Assembly: GCF_015680705.1 (NCBI RefSeq)
Contig: NZ_JADNYP010000009.1
Coordinates: 62,001 to 126,000, forward strand
Reading direction: 5' to 3'
DNA: 64,000 bases
Source of the DNA: Pseudomonas fulva
GTDB lineage: Bacteria; Pseudomonadota; Gammaproteobacteria; Pseudomonadales; Pseudomonadaceae
Shown here: positions 55,544-63,115 of the stretch, one piece after another
Layout: the number at the start of each line of letters is the position of its first letter
Numbering within the stretch: position 1 is the first letter of the stretch
The notes under the pieces: model-generated
What the model was told of the DNA's origin: nothing
Database searches by the model: none
The model's input: only the letters and a program-made list of their open reading frames with translations
Position numbers and translations under genes: made by a program

Positions 55544-55788
55544 CGAGCCCATCCCTTCGCCGGCATGATCCGGATCAGGTTCTAGGCTTTGTACGAAAAG
55601 TGCCTGCGCGACGATCAGACTACGTCGAAAACAGGCTCGGAATGCTCATTTACAATCAGTAAACTCCGCTTGCTCACCTGTTTTTGCCTAGCTTGATCGC
55701 CGCTCGGCGACTTTTCGTACAAAGCCTAAGGGTCACCGCGCTGATCAGCGGTTTCTCAGCCCATCGCCGGGCTCCCCTTGGTTCGTCG
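55544..55788 (-). promoter_or_regulatory. TPP (THI-box) riboswitch, split by an inserted element
   Basis: Reading the minus strand, the 5' part (55788-55729) has the THI-box opening CCAAGGGGAGCCC, then GATGGGCTGAGA and CGCGGTGACCCT. The 3' part (55582-55544) has GAACCTGATCCGGATCATGC and CGGCGAAGGGATGGGC. Between them lies a 142-bp element plus one TA copy. Removing these gives ACCCTTAGAACCTGATC, the normal join. Flanking CGAACC and GGCTCG can pair as stem P1. It heads the tenA operon. With the insert, the aptamer may no longer fold. Confidence 0.85.
55585..55726. mobile_element. 142-bp MITE-like element with 17-bp perfect terminal inverted repeats
   Basis: Ends are GGCTTTGTACGAAAAGT and its exact reverse complement ACTTTTCGTACAAAGCC, flanked by TA on each side (55583-55584 and 55727-55728). 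No transposase is encoded. Internally, CAATCAGTAAACTC and a further inverted stretch (TTTACAATCAGTAAA) resemble the sub-terminal DNA of an insertion sequence. A TA duplication fits IS630/Tc1-type transposition, so it looks like a non-autonomous derivative of such an element. Family assignment is inferred. Confidence 0.8.
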
Positions 55789-55973
55789 ATGTGTATACAG
55801 CAGTCGCCACTGGCGAGACAAGCCTGGCTCGGCAAGTCATCGTCAGGTGCAAGACAAGGCAACCGGCCAGCATCGCCTGGCGCCCGGGACTTGGATCCAA
55901 TGAGCACACAGGGTATGCTTGAAGTAGCCAAGTGCCACCAATCCATCTTCTTTCGGCTGTTCAGGAATTCGAC

Positions 55974-56558
55974 TTGCCTAGTCACCCCACCCGCCACACC
56001 ATCGCTCGGCAGTGGGAACTGCTCAAGCTGTTGCCGCACCGCTACCCCGGCTCCACTGCCCGGCAATTGCAGCGAGCCCTGCTGGACGCGGGCCATCGGG
56101 CGTCCAAGCGCACGGTCGAACGCGACTTGCAGGAACTGTCGAGCCTGTTTCCGCTGTATTGTAACGATAAAGGCATACCCTACGGCTGGTACTGGCAGCC
56201 TGGCCAGAAGCCGGTACTGCCAGGGCTGCCCCCAGGCGACGGGTCAGGCCCGTCGGCCGTGACTGGCGACTCTTCGTTGCCGCTTCAGAGTCAGCGGCCT
56301 GAAATCGAGCTCAAGGCCTGGGTCGACCACACGCTGTGCAGGCATCTGGCCGAGACGCCATTGTCGCCGGACATGCAATTGCTGGCGCAGGAAGATGGCG
56401 GTGCGCTACTGAGCGCTACGCTGCACGACAGCAGCGAACTCCTGCATTGGTTGCTGTCGCATGCGGGCTCGATCCGCCTGCATGCCCCTTGGGCCTTGCG
56501 CCAAGCCATGCTCGCACGGTTGCAGGCTGGCGTGGCAATGCACCAGACACAAGCATGA
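55974..56558 (+). CDS. DeoR/WYL-type HTH regulator lacking the WYL core
   Basis: A 194-residue protein. An N-terminal HTH (about 5-70, TARQLQRALLDAGHRASKRTVERDLQEL) precedes a linker and then a C-terminal region (DSSELLHWLLSHAGSIRLHAPWALRQAM) that matches the WCX extension seen after WYL domains. The WYL ligand-binding core that usually sits between them is not seen. TTG 55974, 6 bases after AGGAA, is taken as start; GTG 55932 is in frame. It is divergent from the tenA operon and may sense a ligand there, which is speculative. Confidence 0.72.
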   Translation: MPSHPTRHTIARQWELLKLLPHRYPGSTARQLQRALLDAGHRASKRTVERDLQELSSLFPLYCNDKGIPYGWYWQPGQKPVLPGLPPGDGSGPSAVTGDSSLPLQSQRPEIELKAWVDHTLCRHLAETPLSPDMQLLAQEDGGALLSATLHDSSELLHWLLSHAGSIRLHAPWALRQAMLARLQAGVAMHQTQA

Positions 56559-56708
56559 CGCTGCAGCTCAACCTGGCATAACGCCGCTTGTCCGCGGCGC
56601 CTTGCACGCCATCTTTCCGACTGAACTTCTGTGCTCCAAGCCCCGTCCCCAAGATAGCAGTACTCGAACCGGCCGCGTGCCGGGACCACTCATCGAAGGG
56701 AGATCAAC

Positions 56709-57323
56709 ATGGACAAGACCGATCGCGATCCGGCCGCTTCTTCACCGGCTGGCAGTACTCAAGATCACTTGCATACCATTGCCGACGAGGCGGGTTCTTT
56801 GCTCAACCAGGCCAAGACCCAAGGGACCGAGCAGTACGAGCAATACCGGGATACAGCTGCGCAGCAGCTGGAGTCGCTCAAGGAAGGCGCGCAGTCTGCG
56901 GCCGAGGCACTGCAGGGCAAGGATACGCTGGGCCTGTCGCAATACCTTGGGCAACTGGCGGGGTACCTGGGCACGTTCGCCGACCAGGTACGTCACCAGA
57001 GCGCCGAAGAGCTGTTGCAGAAGGGCTCTCGCCTGGCCCGCGACAACCCTGGCCTGTTCATCGCCGGCAGCGTAGCGATCGGTTTCGGCCTGTCGCGTTT
57101 CCTGCGCGCCAGCGAACAGCGCGATACCAGCGTGGATGGCAATCACCCACCGGCGGCGTACGGTGCCAACGAGCCCTACCAGAGCACGCTGCCCGTGCCG
57201 GACCACGGCAGCGACGTCTCGACGCACAAGCCTTATACCCCGGTCGATCCACTGGGCACCACCCATACCAGCCCAGTCACCGGCTCGACGCTGGATAACG
57301 ACCCGCTCAAAGGAGGCGCATGA
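56709..57323 (+). CDS. Hypothetical protein with ElaB-like helical and single membrane segment
   Basis: A 204-residue protein rich in Gln, Ala and Glu. It has a long amphipathic helix (about 20-100) and one membrane segment near residues 118-136 (NPGLFIAGSVAIGFGLSRFL), followed by a disordered Pro/Thr-rich tail. This layout is shared with the next two genes, which it overlaps by 4 bases downstream. Function unknown; such triads are probably envelope or osmotic-stress proteins. A GAACTT about 100 bases ahead hints at an extracytoplasmic-sigma promoter, with a poor -10. Confidence 0.75.
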   Translation: MDKTDRDPAASSPAGSTQDHLHTIADEAGSLLNQAKTQGTEQYEQYRDTAAQQLESLKEGAQSAAEALQGKDTLGLSQYLGQLAGYLGTFADQVRHQSAEELLQKGSRLARDNPGLFIAGSVAIGFGLSRFLRASEQRDTSVDGNHPPAAYGANEPYQSTLPVPDHGSDVSTHKPYTPVDPLGTTHTSPVTGSTLDNDPLKGGA

Positions 57324-57739
57324 TGAACACGGACCCGCTCAACCCTACCCCACAGAACGATGATGCGGTCGGTATCGGCGGCCTGCTGCGCCAACTGATG
57401 CGCGAGGTGCCGGAGCTGTTCACCAAGGAGCTGGCCCTGGCCAAATCCGAGCTGCAGCACAATCTCAACACGCTCAAGGCCGGAACCGCCGCGGTTGCCG
57501 CCGGCGCCATCGTGCTGCTGGCCGGTTTCATCATCCTGCTGCTGGCCGCGGTCTACGCCTTGGCCAACGTGGTAGACCCTTGGCTGGCGGCCCTGATCGT
57601 CGGGGCGATCACGGTGATCGTCGGCTTCATCATGCTGCAATCGGGCAAGAAGCAGTTCGAGCCGTCCCATCTGACGCCGGATCGCACGCTGAACGCCATG
57701 CAACAGGACAAGGAAGCGTTGAAGAGGAAAATGCCATGA
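57320..57739 (+). CDS. Phage holin-like membrane protein (Holin-X/DUF1469 type)
   Basis: A 139-residue inner-membrane protein. A soluble N-terminus (IGGLLRQLMREVPELFTKELALAKSEL) leads into two transmembrane segments (about 52-75 and 84-104), as in the putative Actinobacterial holin-X family. Despite the name these are not phage lysis genes in this setting. The 4-base overlaps on both sides show coupled translation with its neighbours. Confidence 0.8.
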   Translation: MMNTDPLNPTPQNDDAVGIGGLLRQLMREVPELFTKELALAKSELQHNLNTLKAGTAAVAAGAIVLLAGFIILLLAAVYALANVVDPWLAALIVGAITVIVGFIMLQSGKKQFEPSHLTPDRTLNAMQQDKEALKRKMP

Positions 57740-58608
57740 GCCCATCGTTCGAGCATGAATCGCAAAAGAACCCGGATGACCTCGAGCAGGAAATCAATGC
57801 CAAGCGCGAGCACATCAGCGACCTGGTCGATGCCATCGAGCAGCGCCTGACGCCTGGCCAGCTGTTCGACCAGGTGATGTCCTACACCAAGGGCAACGGC
57901 GGCGAGTTCGTCCATAATCTTGGGCTGACCTTGAAGAACAATCCGGTCCCGACCGCCCTGACCGCTGTCGGCCTGGCCTGGCTGGCGGTGAACCAGAACC
58001 GTCCTTTCAACCCAGGGCCCGCCCACCACGGGCCAGGATTGGGCGAGAAGCTCAGTGGCGCCGTGGATACCGTCAAGGGTGCTCTCTCGCAGGCCAGCGA
58101 CAAGCTCCATGATGCCAGTTCCAGCGTCAAGGCCAAGGCCTACGATCTGCGCGACAAGGCCAGCGACATGACCCAGGGCACTCGCGATTCGGCCAGCAGC
58201 ACTGCCGATTCGCTGCGCCGCACGGCCCACGATACCCGTGACCAGGTGCGTTACCAGGCCGACATGGTCAAGGGTCAGTTCGATACCCTGCTGCGCGAAC
58301 AGCCGCTGGTCCTGGCGGCCATCGGTATTGCGCTGGGCGCCGCGATTGGCGCTGCCCTGCCGTCGACCCGCAAGGAAGACCAGCTGCTAGGCAGCGCCAG
58401 CGACCGTCTGACCGAGACCGTCAAGGCCAAGGGCGAACGGGCGTACGTCGAGGCCAAGGAAACGGTCAAGCAGAGCGTTTCCGATCAGGGATCCGGGCAG
58501 CAGGACAAATCACAGGGCCAGGGTCGCCCGGCGACCGGCACCGCAACGGATCACGATACCGACCTGTCGTCCGGCCTCGGCTTCCCGTCGGAGGATGCAA
58601 AGCCGTAA
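57736..58608 (+). CDS. DUF3618 family protein
   Basis: A 290-residue protein. The N-terminal DUF3618 segment (DDLEQEINAKREHISDLVDAIEQRL) precedes a weak hydrophobic stretch (PVPTALTAVGLAWLAV), a long helical region rich in Ala/Ser/Asp/Lys (about 110-200, resembling late-embryogenesis-abundant repeats) and a second membrane segment (about 195-215, LVLAAIGIALGAAIGAALP). The tail is acidic and disordered. It closes the triad of overlapping genes. A role in envelope or desiccation stress is plausible; not demonstrated. Confidence 0.82.
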   Translation: MSPSFEHESQKNPDDLEQEINAKREHISDLVDAIEQRLTPGQLFDQVMSYTKGNGGEFVHNLGLTLKNNPVPTALTAVGLAWLAVNQNRPFNPGPAHHGPGLGEKLSGAVDTVKGALSQASDKLHDASSSVKAKAYDLRDKASDMTQGTRDSASSTADSLRRTAHDTRDQVRYQADMVKGQFDTLLREQPLVLAAIGIALGAAIGAALPSTRKEDQLLGSASDRLTETVKAKGERAYVEAKETVKQSVSDQGSGQQDKSQGQGRPATGTATDHDTDLSSGLGFPSEDAKP

Positions 58609-58940
58609 GCGAAACAGGGAAGGCGGTTCGATTGCACCTCCATTTGCGCATGCAATCGAACCGCCGCCTGTGCAACATCCTGGCGCGGCCTGGCAGCGCC
58701 CCTACCCGCAAATCTCATATTTCCCCCTTCCCCCTACTCCATTGCCAGCACCTGCGCGTGGCCAGTGGGACCCTCTCCAGTCAGCCCTTCATGGGACTCC
58801 AGCAATCGTCAACGCCTGGCCTGCAAGCCGGCAGGAACGAGGCCAATGATCCGAAGCGTGCTTATTTCATGGAATTCTGCGGGCGTGCCCAGGGTCATCT
58901 GTACAAGCAGGAGAAGTCGGCAAAGCAAAGGAGGTATTTC
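58609..58940. other. 332-base gap with a long inverted repeat after the DUF3618 gene
   Basis: A 15-bp inverted repeat, GGCGGTTCGATTGCA (58622-58636) / TGCAATCGAACCGCC (58651-58665), lies just after the DUF3618 stop. It forms a strong hairpin but has no T-run, so it may stabilise mRNA or act as an RNA-processing barrier. No gene seen in the rest of the gap. Confidence 0.6.
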
Positions 58941-59117
58941 ATGAGCCTTGCGATGATACTTTTCAGCCTGGTCAGTGCATGGATCGCCATTGCCCTGGCG
59001 ATGTTGTGGGGGGTGCTGCGTATCGCCCGGCGCCATCATGGACAGGCTTCGCTCGAACCGGGCAAGTGCGAAAAAGGCAGGAAAAGCCCTGGCACTCCCG
59101 CCCTTTCGTTACGGTAG
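58941..59117 (+). CDS. Small single-pass membrane protein, 58 residues
   Basis: A 58-residue protein with one transmembrane segment (LAMILFSLVSAWIAIALAML) and a basic tail. AAAGGAGG lies 5 bases ahead of ATG 58941, one of the best ribosome sites in the window, so it is almost certainly translated. The upstream in-frame extension is less likely. No family recognised. It lies convergent to a membrane-protein pair. Confidence 0.7.
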   Translation: MSLAMILFSLVSAWIAIALAMLWGVLRIARRHHGQASLEPGKCEKGRKSPGTPALSLR

Positions 59118-59170
59118 ATGCCTGCAGGTTCACTCGCCTAGACCTGGCAACCCGCATGGCTGTGAAAGGA

Positions 59171-59932
59171 TCAGCGCTCGCGCTGATCACGACCTGGCCG
59201 CTGACAGGCGAGCAAGGCGCGATACTGCATCAGGCAGATATAGCCGCAACCCAGCAGGCAGGCACCCAATACGCCCAGCAGCATTACAAGTTCGATACCG
59301 TATTGCGCGACCTTGGCCTGGAAACCGGCAAATGCGCGATAGACCTTGATATCCGCCAAGCCGTCGGCATGCCGTATGGCGACCCCGGCTTGCCGAATCT
59401 CGCTGTAGTCCCCTTCGAAGTACACCCATATCCTGACCGCGCCACCTGGCATGATCAGCGGTACATCGATCACATTGGTCGGCACCGCCTGAATCTGATC
59501 ATCACCGATCTCGTCGCGGACCTGCACCAGCCCCTTGGCAGGCAAGCGTACATGGATATCCTTGACCGCCTGGCCGCGATCGTTGTGCAAATAGATGTAC
59601 AAGCCGGTGCGGTGATCCACCAATCCGGCCTCGAATGGCTTGGCGAACATCTGCCGGAACGGCGCCTGGGCCAGATCCACCAACCGGTTGGCCTGGTCCT
59701 GGTTAAGGGTACCCTGGGAAATCTCCTGCACCCGCTTGTACAGCACGTCGTACTTGAGCTGCTCGCTGGCCGTGCTGATGCGCGCGCTGAACTGGCTTGG
59801 ATACGTCAGGCTGTCGTAGCTGAGATAAGCCTGCAGCTTGCCATCGCCCCTGAACGCCAGGAAGCTGCCGACCAGCACGGCCAGGACCGCGAGCATTCCC
59901 ATCAGGAATTTTCCGAATTTGTCCCAGCTCAA
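59171..59932 (-). CDS. Membrane-anchored hypothetical protein with large periplasmic domain
   Basis: A 253-residue protein. An N-terminal membrane segment (about 12-28) and a second near the C-terminus (about 215-237) enclose a periplasmic region of about 185 residues. TTG 59932 is taken as start because GGAG sits 8 bases ahead and the next in-frame codons give the membrane segment directly. It follows another membrane protein of unknown function on the same strand, with a 158-base gap. No motif recognised. Confidence 0.68.
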   Translation of the reverse strand: MSWDKFGKFLMGMLAVLAVLVGSFLAFRGDGKLQAYLSYDSLTYPSQFSARISTASEQLKYDVLYKRVQEISQGTLNQDQANRLVDLAQAPFRQMFAKPFEAGLVDHRTGLYIYLHNDRGQAVKDIHVRLPAKGLVQVRDEIGDDQIQAVPTNVIDVPLIMPGGAVRIWVYFEGDYSEIRQAGVAIRHADGLADIKVYRAFAGFQAKVAQYGIELVMLLGVLGACLLGCGYICLMQYRALLACQRPGRDQRER

Positions 59933-60090
59933 CTGTGCGCTCCTTTTCCGCGGCGTGGGCGATGCGTGACTGTCGGCAAAGCGTGCCAACTTAAGCGCTC
60001 GCGGGCAAGCGTTGCCGTTCGATCGTGCGGTGCGCCAGGCATGCCGGCAGTGGCCATGCCCGCTTGGCCTGCAAACGGTCAGAGCGTGGT

Positions 60091-61239
60091 TCATGGGCTG
60101 GCGAAGGACGCCCGCCAAGGCAGCGCTGGCATCGCCATCATTCGCTTGGGCGGCAATCGCTTGGCGAGGCTGCCACGGGTGGAGATGCACAGCGCGGTAT
60201 ACGCCGGCAACTGGTGAAGCCTGGCAGTGCGCAGGCTCGCGGGGCAGATCAGCAGCAGGTCGCCGAAACCGAACAACTGGTAGCCACCGATCTCGACCCG
60301 CTCGCCGCTGACCTGGCGGGTTTGCCACAACAGGGGATCGAGGTCGGCCAGCCGCACATGGTCCGGGAGCAGGTAGCGCGTGGGATACGCCTGGCGAACC
60401 TGCAGGTTCTCGGCCACGCGGTAGGTGATCGAGGACATCGTGCCACGGGCTACGGCCAGAAACAGCACCAGGAAGACCAAGGTCGCCAGGCTGCCAAACA
60501 GGATCCTTCGATAGGTATCGCCTTTTACCCAGTAGAAGAGCACGACCGGCATCAGGCTCATGGATAACGTCCACAGGCACAACCAGGCCACGAAGGTCAC
60601 GGCCTGCTCGTCATCCGGCCCGACATGGTGCTCGATGATCAGCACGATCGAGAGCGCACCGGCCACCACCGTAAGCAGCAGCATCCAGACGACAGCCAGA
60701 TGGAACGCCCAGCGGCCGGGCCTTGCCTTGCGCCCGACCGCCAAGCGCGTCAGCTGGCGAAACGGCCTCACTGCGTGCAACAAGCCGTAGGTCATCGCGG
60801 TTGCCGCCAAGGTGAGCCCGAGCAACCAGGCCACCCCGACCGAGCTGCCAAGCCCGAACACCACGCCGACGAATACCGCGAAACCGACCATCAGCGGCGC
60901 CAGCAGCCAGAGGGCCGCGAAGCGCATCAACCGCCTGCAACGGCTGAACATCGACACCGAGACGCCGTACAGCCACGCCGAAGCCATGAGAATGACCAAC
61001 TGCAGGCCAAGCAGGAAGAGAATCACCAGCATCCACACCAGCAGCGCCGCCTTGGCGTCGAGTGCGAGCATGAACAAGTCCACCCGCCCGATAGCACTGG
61101 TGTAGACATACAGAAACATGGCCCCCAGCGCCGTACCAAGCACCAGCAGCGAGGTACTGAACGGCGCCCAATGCGCCAGCACGCGCCTGAGAGTGAGCCT
61201 AAAGACTTCGGGGAAGGTGCGTTGGGTCATGCCTGACAT
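60091..61239 (-). CDS. Polytopic inner-membrane protein of unknown function
   Basis: A 382-residue protein with about seven or eight predicted transmembrane helices (the first near 27-48) and a C-terminal soluble part of about 110 residues. AAGGAG lies ahead of ATG 61239. It is the upstream partner of the smaller membrane protein at 59171-59932. No family recognised. It could be part of a transport or signalling pair, but nothing in the sequence says which. Confidence 0.75.
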   Translation of the reverse strand: MSGMTQRTFPEVFRLTLRRVLAHWAPFSTSLLVLGTALGAMFLYVYTSAIGRVDLFMLALDAKAALLVWMLVILFLLGLQLVILMASAWLYGVSVSMFSRCRRLMRFAALWLLAPLMVGFAVFVGVVFGLGSSVGVAWLLGLTLAATAMTYGLLHAVRPFRQLTRLAVGRKARPGRWAFHLAVVWMLLLTVVAGALSIVLIIEHHVGPDDEQAVTFVAWLCLWTLSMSLMPVVLFYWVKGDTYRRILFGSLATLVFLVLFLAVARGTMSSITYRVAENLQVRQAYPTRYLLPDHVRLADLDPLLWQTRQVSGERVEIGGYQLFGFGDLLLICPASLRTARLHQLPAYTALCISTRGSLAKRLPPKRMMAMPALPWRASFASP

Positions 61240-61562
61240 CTGGGCCTCCTTGAACGAGTGACACTGCCCGCCAAGTCGGCAGCGTCGAAATGAAGCCGCA
61301 GAGACTAGGTTCAGTTGCCGGAGGGACACAATGCCCATGGTGTTCACAGATCCATGGTTGGGAAAGCGACTACAGCAAAAACAGATGATGCATTCACTTT
61401 CAGAACCAAGGTGGCAGATAAACGCACCGCTGCGGAGCATGCTGCGAGCCGGTGCGTGAAGCGGTATCGCCCTGGGCCCTATCCAAACGCCCGGAATGAA
61501 CGCCCTGCCCTTGCATGAATCGATAGATCAGGTCCCATTGCATAATCATCCGAGGAACGAGG
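61240..61562. other. 323-base divergent intergenic region
   Basis: Holds the promoters of the membrane-protein gene (minus strand) and of the DUF2238 gene (plus strand). No gene and no strong operator seen. GGAACGAGG just before 61563 serves as the ribosome site. Confidence 0.5.
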
Positions 61563-62216
61563 ATGCTTTCGAGGAATGGATTCGCCATCCGACGCTATCT
61601 GTTCGCCAGCTTCGTCCTGGTGTTCGTCCTGCTTGGCTGGTCACCGGTCGAACGCAAGACCTGGTTGCTGGAAAACGCCCTGGTCCTCATCGGAGTTGCG
61701 CTGGCCTGGACGTACCGCGGGCGGTTCAGCCTGTCGACCCGCTCCTGGGCACTGATCTTGCTGTTCCTGTGCCTGCATGAGGTAGGCACCCACTTCACCT
61801 ATCCTCGCGTACCCTATGAGGCCTGGCTGAGCGAATGGCCGGGCTTGAGCCCGAACCGTCTGTTCGGCTGGGAGCGCAACCAGTACGACCGGCTGGTACA
61901 CCTGGCCTATGGACTGTGCCTGGCCTTGCCACTTCGGGAAGTGCTGGTAGACAAATGCCAGCTTCAGGGCGCCTGGGCATCGCTGCTAGCCTGGTCGCTG
62001 ATATTGTCTACCTCGATGCTCTACGAGCTCATGGAGTGGGTAGGGGGTGCCTGGGTAGGCGGTGGCGACTCCTCGTTCGTCGGCGCGCAAGGCGATTTCT
62101 GGGATGCGCAGAAGGACATGGCATTGGCCGCTGGCGCAAGCCTGCTGGTTCTGAGCCTTCGCGGCCAGCGTATCCGTGCCAAGGCCTCGGCGCTGGCGCA
62201 GCACGTGCAGCGCTGA
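61563..62216 (+). CDS. DUF2238 membrane protein (YjdF-like)
   Basis: A 217-residue inner-membrane protein with six predicted helices. The family motifs HEVGTHFTYPRVPYEAW, GWERNQYDRLVHLAYGL and the acidic cluster LYELMEWVGG with FVGAQGDFWDAQKDM are present, giving His, Asp and Glu residues near the membrane that could bind metal. Function of YjdF-type proteins is unknown. It is monocistronic and divergent from the membrane pair. Confidence 0.85.
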   Translation: MLSRNGFAIRRYLFASFVLVFVLLGWSPVERKTWLLENALVLIGVALAWTYRGRFSLSTRSWALILLFLCLHEVGTHFTYPRVPYEAWLSEWPGLSPNRLFGWERNQYDRLVHLAYGLCLALPLREVLVDKCQLQGAWASLLAWSLILSTSMLYELMEWVGGAWVGGGDSSFVGAQGDFWDAQKDMALAAGASLLVLSLRGQRIRAKASALAQHVQR

Positions 62217-62530
62217 ATATGGCTGCGCGCCAGCAGGTCAATTCGTGTCCTGGCTTCGCAAGGTCAAGGCGGTAAGCGAGCAAGCGCTTGTCACGCGCGC
62301 CACGACCGCTCAGGCGAAGACAGTCGAGGCCAGAAAAGTCCTCGACTGGCGGGGAAGACTTGAACCGGTCTTTGATGCTTCGTCTCATCGAGGGGTGCCC
62401 AACGCGTCGTGCGCCCGGCCCACAGCGCAACAAACTTGTGCGAAATTTTCCTGAACCCTTCGCTTGCAGCGCCGGTCACAAAAAGTGCGGACCAACCCGC
62501 TAAATGGACATGATCAAGGAGCTGTCTTCC
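62217..62530. other. 314-base gap before the DUF4142 gene
   Basis: No gene seen. GAACC-N16-TCTCA near 62362-62388 and GAACC near 62453 loosely resemble -35 elements of the extracytoplasmic AlgU type, which would fit a stress-induced envelope protein downstream. These matches are weak. Confidence 0.35.
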
Positions 62531-63040
62531 ATGAACAAGAAACTTCAAGCAGGCATCTGCAGCGTACTTTTCGCCTTCGGCGCACAGGCCGCCATGGCAG
62601 CAAGCCCGTCCGAATTCGTCGACGAAGCATCTGCCAAAGGCATCGCTGAGATCGAAGCCGGCAAGTTGGCCCAGCAGAAAAGCCAGTCGGCGGACGTGAA
62701 AAGCTTTGCCGACATGATGATCAAGGACCATACCGCGGCCAACCAGGAACTGAAGACGATCGCCCAGACCAAGAAGCTTGAAGTCGCTACCGATGCCGAG
62801 CTGATGGACAAGGCCAAGAAGCTGATCCTGGATATCCGGGAGGAGTCCTTCGATCGTTCCTACGCCAACAACCAAGTCAAGGCTCACGAGCAGACCATCG
62901 AACTGTTCAAGGAAGAAGCCCAGAACGGCCAGGACGCCGAGCTCAAGGCCTTCGCCAGCAAGACCCTGCCGAAGCTCGAAGCGCACCTCAAGCAAGCCAA
63001 GGAACTGGCTGCCAAGCACGGCGGCGACGCTGCCCAGTAA
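62531..63040 (+). CDS. DUF4142 secreted protein
   Basis: A 169-residue exported protein with a signal peptide (about 1-24, ending AAMA) and a helical DUF4142 domain of ferritin-like shape (SADVKSFADMMIKDHTAANQEL and AHEQTIELFKEEAQNG). DUF4142 proteins are common envelope-stress proteins in Pseudomonas; function unknown. ATG 62531 is preferred (AAGGAG 9 bases ahead) over ATG 62504. A terminator follows. Confidence 0.87.
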   Translation: MNKKLQAGICSVLFAFGAQAAMAASPSEFVDEASAKGIAEIEAGKLAQQKSQSADVKSFADMMIKDHTAANQELKTIAQTKKLEVATDAELMDKAKKLILDIREESFDRSYANNQVKAHEQTIELFKEEAQNGQDAELKAFASKTLPKLEAHLKQAKELAAKHGGDAAQ

Positions 63041-63060
63041 GCCGCACTGGCAGGACATCG

Positions 63061-63092
63061 AGGCGCCGCTCCCTGGGTTCGGCGCCTTTTTC
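63061..63092 (+). terminator. Rho-independent terminator after the DUF4142 gene
   Basis: AGGCGCCG / CGGCGCCT inverted repeat (63061-63068 and 63080-63087) followed by a run of T ending TTTTTC. Suits termination of the DUF4142 gene before the APC transporter. Confidence 0.88.
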
Positions 63093-63115
63093 ATTTCCTT
63101 GGTAGGGAAACACGC

